A stretch of 64,000 bases of DNA, taken from positions 62,001 through 126,000 of the forward strand of contig JARVKI010000109.1 in assembly GCA_036674765.1 (NCBI GenBank), read 5' to 3'. Numbering within the stretch: the first letter of the stretch is position 1; each line of letters starts with the position of its first letter. The stretch comes from Seiridium cupressi. Lineage: Eukaryota; Ascomycota; Sordariomycetes; Amphisphaeriales; Sporocadaceae. Position numbers and translations under genes: made by a program. The notes under the pieces were generated by a model. It worked only from the letters and a program-made list of their open reading frames with translations, made no database searches and had not been told where the DNA came from. Below are positions 1 to 12,353 of the stretch, in pieces.

Positions 1-3000
1 GCAACCATCATCAAGGCCCCTCACCACGAAGACAGGCTGAGTGCGATAGAGCCAAAGCCGATGCCAGCTTCGATCAAGACTACAATCGTAGCTGTTATGC
101 TACTATAGCTGTGTGGTACGTACATTATTAGGCCCTTAGCTGCCTCATTACGCTTGTTTTCAGGGTGCAATCAATATCTTGATAGCCAGATACTCCCTGG
201 ACCTGTCGCAAAGTCCACCATACCAACTTTGAAGGCCATCGCTAACCTCAATTTGATGCCAGGTACGTGATGAAACACTGCCCATCTGCTGTATCAAACG
301 AATTCAAGACGCGCATTCTCAGTTCAAAGCTTGCGTCGGCCTATCAGTCCGTCCAGTCTCGGGCAGCAAGAGATAAAGAGCCTACGCCAAAGAACGACAT
401 ACTGCAATGGTATCATGTGAGTAGTTTCTTGACTCTTATGAATTTCTCTGACCCATGAAGAGTGGGCGATGTGGCTTAAGTGAGGTACAATTCGAGACCT
501 GATTGGGAACCTATGTTGGGCTAGTCTAGAAGTAAGCACTGACAGCCATTTTCTACAGATGAGTACACTATTATTGATATGCGACCAAACCATCGAAACA
601 GAGGACTCTGGAACGATGCGCTTGTTTGAAAAGGCCAAAATTGATCGACAAGAGCTACTCCATACCCAGCAGCGCTTTCAAAGATATGCATCAAGGCTTA
701 AACCAGGCAAGATGGATTATTACTCTTCCAAGCATGAGGAATTGGACCGCGTGGTCCTGTTGGGAGAAGAATTGGGACTTGAATCTCTCGATCGGGAAGC
801 TGCGGCATCTGCCCATATCGTCTCCCGCGCAAGACAGACCAAGGCTCGTCTCGAGGCGAGAAGACGGACACCGAGATTCAATCAAGGGCCCACAGCTTGG
901 AATGCTCGACACGAGCCACTCAATAGCCCTTGGGAACTAGTGTGTACGAATCATGAGCTGTACCTGCGAATAGCTTCGGAAAGCAATATCGAAAGTGTCA
1001 GGCAGAGGGTCTTTGAATATATGACGTCAGATTATTCATTCATGGCGTCTTGGGATATATCAGACGGCGACATGATCGCCAAGTGGTGGGACTTCGAGCC
1101 AGGCGCAATTATTTGCGCTACTATAATTGACTTGAAGACTGAAGGTATGAAAAGATTTCCGTTGTCTCGGTATTCAGTAGGAAAACAATAGACGTTGCAG
1201 CTCACACGGATGCGATGAGCCTGTTCTTTTGCTTCACCCTTTCTGGTGGCAATTCGAGATGGCTAATTCATAATGGCTAGGGAGACTGCCTTCTGCCGCG
1301 TTAGAGGCACCTACAGAGCAAAATATAAAGCATTACATCGGCGAGCTCCCATCTCAGGCTGATTTGGCTTTACACCAGCCTGATCACAGCGAATGGCTTG
1401 ATCCACATAACAGGCATAACCAAGAATCGCCTCGTGGTCATCAAGCAAAGCAATTTCTTGGCACAAACGAGTCCGGGCGGCCGTTTGAGTGGATCGATTA
1501 CAAGCCCAGAAGCGAGTTTCACCCGGTAAGCACCACCTGCATCTGCAGATTTGTGCAGTGACTGACGTGGAAGCAGGTGTGGTGGACGCATTCGTTGGAT
1601 GACACGCCGGAATTCTATGAAGTAAAGCAAACAAGGAATGTTTATGAACGACATAATTTCATCAAATATCTGGAAACACGCAGATCACGGAACGTCGTTG
1701 AAGATGCCATATACGCGGAGGTGAATATCAGAGAAAAGATTAAGCCCATAGATCTGCAGGCCCTTAGCTGTTTCGATCTATGTTTGACGGATCAGTCCGA
1801 TCTCCGGTTGCAAGACGTGAAGGCTCCCTCCGAGCCAACCGTACCGGCGGTAAAACTTCACTACAGCTTGTTGATGTTGAGGTTGCGCGACAGCGTGCGT
1901 TCTCCGAGCGAATCTCCGACCCCGAGTAGAGCTAATTTGAACCCAGCTTGTTGATCTCGATGTGAAGCATCGCATTTTGTAAGCCAATATTATTTCTTAT
2001 CATGCCTCAACCAGTGGAAAACCCAACCAGTGGAGAAAATGACCCTTTGATGCAGACTTGAGTTGGCTGAAACTTATTGGCCATTGATAGGTTTGCAAGG
2101 AAATGCACACCTTCACTTGTCGGCGCCATGGTATATCTTTGGCACCCGGAAGCCTTGAACGCGATTGATAGCTACTTCGGCACCACCTCCCGTTTTATGG
2201 AGAGTCGCGAAGGATTGTCATGGACAACAAGTATCAATATTTCCCAGTAAGCTAGACCAGAACGACATGAACAACCCGAAAATCTAACCTTTCTTTATCA
2301 CAGTTGGGTCTTATCCAAAAGCACGACCCAGGATATTGAGCGGAGTAGCTTTTATGAAGGGAGGAAAAATGGTGAATTTCCTCCTAATTCAATCGCCAAG
2401 ATTGGGGCAACTAAGAAGCAATTGAAACATGCCGTGTATCCTCGAAGTGAATATGCCATCGAAGAGCAGTCATCACTGCTCGTGGTTACAGGAGACTCAT
2501 TCGGCCACTTGTGGATCTGCTCGTTGTGGAGCTCACTGACCAATTCTGATACCGTACGATCTGTCGTTGGAGGAGCGGTCCGCCGAGTCCAGCAGAAATT
2601 CATACATCAGCAGAACACTGGTAGATGCCTCGTCTTCTTGGTGTTACTTGGGCATCTGTGCGAGAAACTCGCTGATGAATACGAAAACATCCTGGAACGA
2701 CTGGATGCTGTTGTCGGGCTTGGAGTAAGTTTGGGGCTTAACACCATATTGTCCACTCCTCTGACAAAATACAGGAAGAGGTATTGCTGCAAGGCATAGA
2801 CTGGGCATCTAACGAGGCGATTGAGAAGTTGAAAAAGATGCTATGGGGTCTCGAGGCCCTCCGAGCGTTCGACGAGCGGCTAGCGGCGTCCATCCACCAG
2901 ATCCAACGAGCAAGAGAGGCAATGGAGCGCACAGGTTCCAAGGTTAGTCGTGTATACAAGCTATAACGTTGCCGATCTCACATAAGTCGTAGGACTCGAA

Positions 3001-3608
3001 CAGTAGGAACACCGATCTTCTCCACGAGTACCAACAGGTGATCGATGCGTTCACGAAACGATTTGACATGCTTTCGGATGTCGACCTAAGGACGAAACTG
3101 AAGATCAAACAAGTCACTGGCCTCCGCGATGGTGTAAGTGGCCGCCAATCAATTATCGTAGTGAGAATTTGCTGATAGCCATGGTAGATCTCTACCGTCA
3201 CAAATGTCGAGGACAGCCAGGCCACACTCAAGAATGCGGACATTACTGTCAGACAGGGTAACAACATCCGGACATTGACGTACATTACTATCGCGTATCT
3301 TCCCATCGGCTTTGTCACGGTAAGAATGCACAGTTGAATATTATTCAATCACCATCGTTCTAATGCCTGATCAGGGTTTATTCTCAATTGACTACGTGCA
3401 ATTCATGCAGCATGCCGGAGACGTAACTTTCGCCGTCCTTATGACAGTTGCCATATTGGTCACTTACACAGTTGCCCTTTTTCTGCAGGATATCATTGAT
3501 AAATGGTCCAACTTGACGGTGCGGAAGCACAAGACTCGCGGCGACTCCAACCCGAGGCTAACTTCGGACTTGACGGAGCCGAGGAAGGTATTGTCGATGA
3601 TGGTTTAG
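1..3608 (+). CDS. CorA-like (Mg2+ transporter-type) fungal membrane protein, 5' end outside window
   Basis: A multi-exon gene that enters from the left edge. The clearest part is the C-terminal half: a charged helical region (exons about 2304-2724, 2775-2942, 2993-3133, 3188-3319) followed by LTYITIAYLPIGFVTGLFSI and a second hydrophobic stretch FAVLMTVAILVTYTVALFL in the last exon (3375-3608). Long helices, then two close TM helices with a G-F-V-x-G-x-F-S-I loop, is the layout of fungal CorA-like proteins, in which the bacterial GMN signature is usually altered. Introns of 50-55 bp fit at 2725-2774, 2943-2992, 3134-3187 and 3320-3374. Upstream exons are less certain: 1-115 joins 164-262 in frame, 559-1144 is a solid exon, and 1201-2247 needs several small exons. 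No Met near the edge fits as the start. Ion transport is inferred from family only; many such fungal proteins may be regulatory. Confidence 0.7.
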
Positions 3609-4189
3609 GAAGTGGGGGCAAAGGTGATATGACGAGCTTTGGAGCTGATCGAGTTATACTTTACAACTCACGGTATAATGACTTTATGATGAACCTATAT
3701 GCAGCGGGCTAGTCTAGAATCACGTTTCAAGCCTTCGCCAAGCCTAAACAATACAAACTCAATTCGTCTCATTTATCATACCCGGTACTCAAACTCTCGT
3801 AAGCGTTCTGATACAGTGCAAAGCGTGAGCAAATCTACATCCTCTCTATTCTCAAATGTTGTATCTAGCTTCTGTGCCCTAAGCCATGACTAGCTCACCC
3901 ACATCCGCAAACACTGATGACCGTGAAACGCCAGTTTCCCTCCAACAGGTCTTACACACATGTTTGGATCACAGTCCTCGACGTGAGCAACATCCTAGGA
4001 TGAGGGTTTTGAACACGGAATGACAAACTCCCAAATGAAGTGTTGAGATCAGCTATTACGCACAATGCGCTACGCATCTCGGCAACGGCCTCCGCGGTGC
4101 ATTGCATACACGACTACATCATTGTAGTTTCCTGATATCCTCTAACGGTTCCAAGGCGTATACGCGATTTTGTACTAATCTCTGAGTTC
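3609..4189. other. Intergenic stretch
   Basis: Between the CorA-like gene and the convergent minus-strand small gene. Only short open frames without recognisable domains; probably holds both 3' untranslated regions. Confidence 0.5.
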
Positions 4190-4534
4190 TCACCAGTCGA
4201 ATGACCCCGGCATCTTCTCGAGGGCCCTGCCATTGTTCCGCGTCGTTGTAGCCAACGAATCCGAATCCGAGGAGCCGCTCTCCGCATTGCTCAGAGATGC
4301 CCGGTAATCGGCGCATTCTTTCCACACCTTCAGCTCCTCGCGATAGAGGTCCATGACGCACGGGTTGCAACTGCTTCCGCAGCAGTCGCCAGCTGCTGGT
4401 TTAACGGGTTTATCGTTGCCCATCGCCGCATTCAACAGTGCTGTTTCGCGGACTGGAGCGAGCCGGGATTTCAGAAGGCGTGCCAAAGTTGGGGAATGCT
4501 GTTGCGCCTCTCTGGGAGTGATGGACGGGGCCAT
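4190..4534 (-). CDS. Oxidoreductase-like domain protein (OXLD1 type)
   Basis: A single exon of 114 residues. Residues about 46-75 contain PAAGDCCGSSCNPCVMDLY followed by an acidic, aromatic helix (REELKVWKECADY). This matches the short cysteine-rich Oxidored-like N-terminal domain (DCCGxxCxxCVxDxY) seen in small eukaryotic proteins, often mitochondrial, and in larger fungal proteins. Four clustered cysteines could bind metal. The rest is low-complexity Ser/Asp/Ala. The N-terminus (MAPSITPREAQQHSPTLARLLKSR) is basic and could be a weak mitochondrial targeting sequence; that is inference. The biochemical role of the family is not established. It converges with the gene to its left. Confidence 0.72.
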   Translation of the reverse strand: MAPSITPREAQQHSPTLARLLKSRLAPVRETALLNAAMGNDKPVKPAAGDCCGSSCNPCVMDLYREELKVWKECADYRASLSNAESGSSDSDSLATTTRNNGRALEKMPGSFDW

Positions 4535-6164
4535 TGCGCCCGCGCTTCAGTTGTCGGGGATAGGCGTCGGAGCATGCGATTACAGCCCACCGAAGCTCAA
4601 ACCTCAGCTCTTTGCGGATCTTTAATTGGTAGTGATCAAGTGCACGTATTACTGGATATTTAATATTGTATTCAAAATTTGGTTGGACGAAGAGGTATTC
4701 TGTAACCATTCTTCTCAGTCGGTCATTCTTTAGCTGTTGTTCGACCCTGGAATTTCCGACTCGGGTCCACAGTTGTTACTATCTGTAGGTGCTACAGCCG
4801 TGCCGGCACGAACCGTCATCGTGCAAACCCGGTTTCACAGTTGTGATGAAGGGCATTCAAAGTTTTACAGGGCTACCAGTCCCTAGGTGGTAATTTGAGG
4901 AGCTCTTTATACAGCTGAACAATTCTATCAATAGTTGGGTAAAACCTTGATGCCATAACAGTCGGGGGACTTGAATGCGTTTGTAGAAGCTACACTAGAG
5001 CTAGAGCGATAGGGAAAGCCCCAATCCATGTTCGCCAACTTCATGATTTCTTTTAAGTTATGGGTAACCCATTTTTAGTTGAATAAAACAGTCAGCAGAT
5101 GTGAGCCCTAAATATAGAACCATTAGTCTAGATTAATAGACTTGTATCTTGATCGCGATAGCAGGGAAATGGAGGATTTTGGCATCTACACAACTAAATT
5201 GAATCGTTGATGATATCAAAGGAAGGCGTCGGGATGATACTGCCTCTGTTGCACAAAGCCTGCAGGTTGCGGCTGAACCAAGTAGAAATTCCGACGAGTC
5301 AACAACGCATCAATTATGCTCGTGTTGTACACAGGCAACAGACAAGTCACGCTCGCAGGTGACACATTACGGCGAAGCTGGGTAAGCCTGACCTATTGGT
5401 GCGCAGTCCTGGCTCTCCGCGGCCTCACATAGTAGCCTCATGCAGCTTGTGCAGTGCCACCGCGCAGGTGCGACGAACCATTGCAGTACAATATATCTCT
5501 GAAAACCTCGGTGAATTCTGAGTACATGAAGTCATGCCTAGGCGGAATCCAATAGGGGACGTTTGCACCCAAAGTCCACCGACGCCACTGACGGCTGCGG
5601 ATGTTTCTGGGTAATGGGCTGCCTGTGAGGCCGTTTGTTGTGGGTGTCCTCCAGGCTGCCGGGGGCCTTACGCGTGGACCTGTTTCCAGCATTTTAGGCG
5701 GGATGTTGCAGGCCTGTGGGGGTCTTCCAAGTGCTGCTAATAGAGCGCTGTAAGTCGCCAAGATCCCCGCTCACCGACCTTCACAACACCGCCAAAACTC
5801 GAGGGCGCTATGCCGATGTGCTCAGCACGGCCCGCAGACACTCGACTATAGTGCTCAACCTTGCCGGGATGACTGAGGTTTAGCTGCACCGCTTACCCAT
5901 CTAATCTGGGCTCTTGCTAAGATAGCTCAGTAATACGATCATATTTAGTCCTGGCTCGTACCTCTGATCTTGAGTCTCGTATCCTGTTGGCTACCGGGTT
6001 AAGTCTTAACTTGGTTATCGCCGTGGCCCGGGACAAACGTGCTGAATTCTTTGTAATTTGCTGCAAAGGTCAACGAGTCGCCAATGTATTTCTGCAATTC
6101 CTCAGTTTCCAACCTCTTACCTCATCACTGTTCTAAAGGCATGCTGACCTGTTTTCACGCAGGA
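4535..6164. other. Intergenic stretch without a supported gene
   Basis: Short open frames only. One minus-strand frame at 5438-5761 (107 codons) has no recognisable motif and an Arg/Pro-biased composition, so it is not called. The 5' part of the decayed membrane-protein gene that follows may once have extended here, but no homologous segment could be read. Confidence 0.5.
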
Positions 6165-7844
6165 TCGTTTCTCTAACATATATACTTCTCCGCCAAGTTC
6201 GATACGAGTTGTCATCATTCAACTCCCACGGGGTTGAGCTTGGTTTATTAACATCGCCATTCTGAATCACAGACCCAACGTACCTGATAAGTAAAGAATT
6301 CCGGACAGTCGTATCGGCGGCGAGAATCAAATTTATACATGTGAGTCTTCTTGCTAGCAGCAGTGACTGGCCCTGCCTCTGCCATTCTCATGCCCCCGAA
6401 ACTGGAATGGTGGAAGCAGGACCAAATTGCGCCCAAGTTTTCTGTGCAACAATCAGACGGTTTCGTTCAGCACTACGTGGATGCACGGTTTCCAGCCATG
6501 TTTCCTAATAATCTTGCGGCGCATCTGAGTCCGCAGGTTTGCGATTATAGCGACGCCTCTCCCCCGTTGAGTGACACGTGAACGTGATTGGGGCTTGGCG
6601 ACATTATACCAGCCATCCCGGTACACTAAATGAGCCAGCCACATTTCGAAATCTGTATTTTCTCCGCAAATAAATTTAACGTCATGGTAGAGTCGGAAAA
6701 TTACGCACCCAGAGCTCTGCAGGTCAATTGCACTTGCAGCGACTTGGATTCGGAAGGATCTTCGACAACAGCTTTAGCGACAACGCCTTCCGACAGCGTT
6801 GTTTACGTCACTCCACTATCCATCAGGCAATACATTGGCGGCTGGGGAAAAGTAAAATCGTAGATGGCTCCCTGACTACCTAGTCTGTCCAGTTTATCCC
6901 ACAAGTCATTCAAGTCGACAGTGGGGACATCTTCCATTGGAAACAACCTATTGTTTCAACGACCTATAGCGTACAGACGAACTACTCCGAGACTTGGGGT
7001 CACAGCGGTGTATACTACACCTTTCATAATGATCACATTACCATAGGTTCGTGCTATGCAGAGAAAGTGTTTTAATCAGCTGGCGCCGCGTTCTCGGATC
7101 TGAGAGAGGCTTCCCTGGGTCTCGGAGATGCACCATCGCCATCCGCGATATATGCACTCTACTCCGGCACTTCCAAGCTTCTATGCTTCATCGACGTGTT
7201 TTGGTCCCAGTCCACTACCTATGCGTCGCCCCCTCTCTACTAACCCAGACGGTGGCACGAAAGTGATGAACTGGGCAGCGGCAGATAAGAATGTTTCTGC
7301 AAAAATGACGATTGACACAGAGTGGCTTACCATTCTTGATCAAGGAACGAATCCCACAGAGAACACGAGCTTCTCTTCCAATCTGAAAGTTCATTGTCAA
7401 GAGTTATTACCACCTGCTCTTTTGTGGGAGAAATCCTGGCTCCTGGACCGACACCGTTGCCAACGTACAGCAAAATACTTTTGTCCGCTTCGACTGACAT
7501 AAGCCACGAGATGTACGTCTATAGTTTTCAGTAGTGCTACCGTCTACTTCGCCTTTATTATCCTCCTCCTGTACGTTGCCGCAGTCATCATACACGCGGC
7601 CAGTCTGATCATCAGGCGACGATGGCTGAAACAGGCCTGACTGAGGGTAGGCCAGCTCCTTGTGCTTGCACTCTATTCACCAGCGCCAACGACCCAGGGC
7701 AAGTACTCTGTGCTTTCATCGTCGAAAGTTACCGTCGACTCGGGCATTTGGAAACTTAAAGCCAAGCTACAAGATCCTGAGGTAGACAATGGAAGGGCCG
7801 GCATCATAATAGAAGATGGCGGGAGGAGAGCTAGCTTAGGCTGA
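6165..7844 (+). pseudogene. Decayed fungal membrane-protein gene (GPxSAILM-PxLxWW type)
   Basis: Pieces of one protein can be read in order but not in one frame. The first is LRQVRYELSSFNSHGVELG then LLTSPF, an in-frame TGA, then ITDPTYLISKEFRTVVSAAR (about 6190-6340). A frame change near 6345 is followed by AAVTGPASAILMPPKLEWW (6351 onward). Later pieces are a beta-rich, Ser/Thr-rich stretch (6650-6860), YALYSGTSKLLCFIDVFW (about 7150), NWAAADKNVSAKMTIDTEW (about 7270), one TM helix with a basic end (SATVYFAFIILLLYVAAVII, about 7530-7640) and a tail ending near 7844. I recall this order from large, function-unknown fungal membrane proteins. The stop sits where the family usually has Arg, so CGA to TGA is likely. 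Some of the frame changes downstream could be introns, but the stop and the 6345 shift argue for a broken gene. Confidence 0.6.
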
Positions 7845-8652
7845 GCAGAAGTGTGCCAAGTTTCGAAGGGCAAAGGATCAAACGATGAGTGTATTTCGAG
7901 CGCGCAGAAGTAGATCTATAAGCTAGTCTCCATCCTTGATTGACGGTATATTTGTGCGAACGATCTACGTTCTAAAGTAGTAAAAGACAGGTCAACCGAC
8001 TATCGTAGGTAGCGGCTCAGACTGGCGGCGTTCCGACGCAGCGATGAGGTGCCGGGCAGCCTCGGAGGCATTCGCTGTAGCTGACCGAGCCGAGCGGCGC
8101 CGAACCTCGAGTCAGAGTAGCGCTCAGCTGTCAGCTGCGGAAGGGGGGAACACGAGCACGTTCCGCTTGGCTCGGGGGATTCTCAATCCGGTCCATGTCA
8201 CCCCCGAAAGCATGGCCTTGTCCAAAAACAACAGGTAAATGCTCGCCAATGGGGTTGGATATTTGTTGCCTTCAAGCACTAAGAGCGAAGAGGAAGCTGG
8301 CAAGGAACACGAAAGCTTAACCACATGCAGAACGCGGCCGCCGGGCTCTTGTGGAGAAGAGACAGATAAGTCCATATACAGTACAGATGATCCAACGTCT
8401 CTTATCTGTACTGTGATGCGATTGAAATGCCCACACAATTCAATCACTCCACAGTACTACGTATGCACTGGCCAGCGCTTATCTCACCGCTGGCACGTGC
8501 GCAATCCACCAACGTCGGGTTCCCCCGTTGCGACGGAGGTTTAAGCCTCAGACGGCGTGCGCGTCAAAATTTGAGATCGACAAAAGTACTGGCAATGAAT
8601 GATTAAAAATTACGACACTCGGTATGCTAAGGCGCCTGAAGGCAAAGTCCGT
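7845..8652. other. Intergenic stretch
   Basis: No supported gene. Contains the 3' side of the FMN-oxidase gene, which ends at 8653 on the minus strand. Confidence 0.5.
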
Positions 8653-9980
8653 CTAAAAGTTAAAGTTGGACAGCGGAGCCCCAAAGTACTCGAGTTCCAC
8701 CTTTCTGGTGTTGATGAAGCTGGTGTTTCCGCGCCACTTGTTCGAGTCCGCCTGTCCCAACAGCTGCATCTCGGTGACCATCTCCGTGTTGAGGATGCTG
8801 AGCATCTTCTCCACCCCCTCCTGCCCGAAGACGTTGGCGAACATGGGAGCGCGACCAAGGCCGACGGCGCGGGCGCCCAGGGCCAGGAGCGTCAGCACGT
8901 GGGTACCGCGGCGGACACCCCCGTCGGCGTAAATCTCGATCTGGTCAAACACCTCGGGATACTGCGCGTGGAGGTCGAGCAGGACCTCGACGGACGTCGG
9001 GGCGCCGTCCACCACGCGGCCACCGTGGTTGGAAATGTAGACGGCTTCGAACCCCAGGTCGGCGCAGAGCTTGACATCCCGCGCCGTCTTGACGCCCTTG
9101 GGCACGATGGGCAACGACGTCAGGTTGCGCAGCGCGTTCAGCGACTCGACTGTGAAATCCAGGGCGTGGCCCGTATCGCCGCCGAGAGCGAACCGCATGG
9201 AGCGGTCGCGCACACCACCAACGCCCGTGTTGTCGACGGTCAGGAAGATGGCCTTGAAACCAGACGCCTCGATGGCGGCTATCTCCTCTTGTGTTCGTGT
9301 CGTGTTTGCCCAGAGGTATTCCTGATGGAACATGACCTGTCCCTTCGCACCTGCGGCCGCAATCTCCTCGGTGCTGAGCGTCGACGAGATGGACGGCACG
9401 TACAAGATGCCAGCCGACGCGGCCGCACGTACGAGGTTCGCCTCTGCTCCTGAGCTGCCGTGGCCTGCGTTGGCGGCCGGGGCAATGAAGTAAGGGGCGG
9501 CAAATTCATAGCCCAAGATGGTGGTGCTTTAATGGGAGACGGGTCAGCATCAAGGACCAAGTATGCCACTGGTTTGGCTGCACACGTACTTGAGGTTCAA
9601 ACTCGATACATCTTGGAAGGCATAGCCAGTGAAAAGAATCTTTCGGAAGACTTCTAAGTTATTCAAGTAGGCTATACAGGGTATAATGATCAGCAGTGGT
9701 TTCTTGACGTCCTGGAAGGGCATTTCTCACTTATTTCGTCCAAGGCTCCGGTGCGATATTGTGTGTAGTACTTTCCAGACAAGACATTCTTGGCAGCTAT
9801 TTGAAAGTCGTTGAGGGTGAGCATATCATCGAGGTCCGGAAGCTGGCCAGCGGTCCAATTTGATGTGTCCAGACCGGTATCTGGGATGCCGTGAGTGACC
9901 TCTTGGTCTATGTCCACCGCGTAAACCGAAGAAGTGAGAACAGCGAGCCCGCAGGCCAGGCCAGAAAGGAAGCGAACCAT
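8653..9980 (-). CDS. Secreted FMN-dependent alpha-hydroxy-acid oxidase/dehydrogenase
   Basis: Three exons join in frame (9731-9980, 9590-9671, 8653-9526; introns 59 and 63 bp) to give 401 residues. It begins with a signal peptide (MVRFLSGLACGLAVLTSSVYA). The first exon holds the family entry motif LNDFQIAAKNVL and a YYTQYRTGALDE helix. The last exon is the FMN-binding TIM barrel: Lys254 in VPKGV (FMN), active-site base His278 and Arg281 in YISNHGGRVVDG, and phosphate loop IYADGGVRRGTHVL near 308-320. All catalytic residues of the glycolate-oxidase/lactate-oxidase/flavocytochrome-b2 group are present. There is no cytochrome b5 domain, so oxygen rather than cytochrome c is the likely acceptor, giving 2-oxo acid plus H2O2 outside the cell or in the secretory route. 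The substrate (lactate, glycolate, mandelate or a metabolite intermediate) cannot be read from sequence. Confidence 0.88.
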
Positions 9981-12353
9981 GTTGATTAGGCTAAGAGGTG
10001 AACGAGTGTAAGAGAAGGAAACGCAAAGAGCGAACGAATGTGGTCAGCAATTACGAAGGCAGAAGAGGTGCTAAAGAGTCAAGAAATAGAATGCGAGAAG
10101 CTGACATTAAGAGGCGTCCCAATAGCGGTGGGCCTAAGACGATGTTACAGTCAGACGCACGAGGTAGCATGGGTGGCACCGGGGCATCCTATGGCCTCAG
10201 CAGCAGATACGGCGTGGGATATCTGCCTTCAGACCCCTTTTTTACGAACGATCGGGTTTCTTAGCTCAAGATCCTCGAGATTCGTGCAGGGGTTTTGCTG
10301 AATAGCACGTTATCTTGGCGCAGCGCAATGTAGATCTCTCCGCTAACACGACCACCGTTATGGGACTGATCGGCGCAGACCTCCATCGGAACGAACGGAA
10401 CCTTGGACGCATCGACAAGAAGACTTCATTTCGGTTACGAAAAAGCTGGCTGCAGTAAGCGATGACCGCTATATATAGGGTGAAGATGCGCCCAGATGCA
10501 GCTGATCGAGCATGTGTAGCATTCTCGCTACTCGGCAGCTACCGAATTGCAACACAACTCCCCAATTCCGTCAATGAGCATCCTGCGCTAGAGATGCGAC
10601 CACTCTGATGGGTGCAGACCGATTGGAGCTACATCTTGGCAGGCAAAGAGCTCGCGGCCGCTAGCCCCAGTGCAAATGGTTCTTCCGGTCCTGATAACGC
10701 CACAACGCAGCGCCAGCTACCCGACTTTGGCAGTTCGTATGATCGCAAGGCCACAATATCGAGAGGTGCGTCGAGCAATCTCAACGTCTACCGTTGAGGC
10801 GCAAACCTTCCCCGCACGTGAAGATGCTGCCCACACGGGCTATTGGCAATCATGGCTTGAAGGATTTGCGCCACACCTAAAATAAAACCTTAATAGCACT
10901 GGCAAATCGAGCCCGAGATGCCCTATCTGTTCTCCATGCCTGGCGCCATTTTAATCTACTCTACAGTAGTATGCAGTGAGGTGTGCACGACGTATTACGG
11001 TTATACGAGGTCAGCCCCGGGGACTACGGCGGCAACCGCGGGCCGTCCTCTGTCATAGCGGATGTTAATTTTAGATGCAATGGCTATCGGCTGATGTCGC
11101 TCGACGCAGGACAAGACTTCTTGCCTCAATTTGTTGGCTTGGTATGCTCCTCGTGCGACTAAGGATCCCGTCTTACCAGTTGCAGGGAGATGCAATAGGC
11201 CCAAGACGCGGACTAAGCGTATAGAGACCAGCCACTCATGCAAGAGAAAATCGTGCAGTGGCTCCGATGTCCAGAAAACACCACGCCAAGACGTTGGTGC
11301 AATCTATATTATGTTCTGCAAGGGACAATGTCGCAGTATCCCGCATATATGAACGCCAGAGTCCAGCGAAGGCACGCGGCTCAAGACGCATGGTCACGGA
11401 GAAATTCATCATATCCCAGTCGAGTGATACATTAAAGACTGGAGCGAAGGAGCTGTATCGGGTAGCTTGGCTGCAAACACGCCCGTGGGCGCAGGTTGGT
11501 CACGTTATCCAGACCCGAAGATACGGGCTCTCGATCTCCATTACCGCTTCGAGAGCTAAGCCCGTGCCGCCTTAAGCGAGAGCAGCTGCGCCGTGACTAG
11601 GCCAGTCGGGCCGGGTTCCATGAGCGGCGGTGAACTCCACAACCAATCTTGAGATACTGTCGCCCGCGTTTCCCCTTTCATTTTCCCAAGTTCCCTCGGT
11701 GTAGGGAGTTAGGGAGTGCCGGTCACTGCCTGTCCTTAGTCCCGTAGAGTCTCCACTTCCTTAGGTACCCACTCAGGAGCGACGACCATAAGCCCCGTAC
11801 TTCAGTCCCGGATCGAGCAATGAACGAGAGCGGCAGCGGCGCTGTGCCAGCGATACCCTGAAAAGTGAGCGTCTCAGTGATCTAGTGTTTGGGTGGCAGT
11901 CCGTCTTGCGGCAAGATCGCGTAGCTAACATCTCGGTGGCCCGTCAGCTAGGCAATGCGACACTGTTGCAACTGCCGAGTTATATGCAGCTTCGATCTTC
12001 TACGCCAGGTCACGGTGCTGATAAGGTAAGCTCATGACTTCCTGTTAGACCTCATCAGCAAGTCATGATGGGGACTGCTTCGTCCTGTTGGCCTGTTGTA
12101 TTAGCGCCTTGGTCAATGAAGCGGGATGGTCATGGCATGGGAAGACATTATTTTTATTTAATCATCTAGAGCACTCATGTCTACACTCCCTTCTTCTTCC
12201 CAAGCTGAGTCTACAAGTTTCCTTCCTGCGTAAGAATCATTGACCCTGAGGCGTGACTCCGAAGGACCATTTCTAGACTTGGAATTAGCTAGCGGTAAAC
12301 AATTGGTTCTGAAGTGGCCCATCTGTGGCCGAGAGTGAGTGCTGCAAATAGCA
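9981..12353. other. Large intergenic stretch (about 2.4 kb)
   Basis: No gene supported on either strand. A TATA-like word (tatatatag) lies near 10470. Open frames are under 110 codons with biased composition and no motif. Includes the promoter of the FMN-oxidase gene (right of 9980, minus strand). Confidence 0.5.

Noticed and set aside
5438..5761. Minus-strand open frame of 107 codons
   Set aside because: Arg/Pro-biased with no motif and no neighbouring exon.
8599..9453. Plus-strand open frame of 284 codons
   Set aside because: It is the antisense shadow of the FMN-oxidase exon, whose minus-strand frame has all catalytic motifs.
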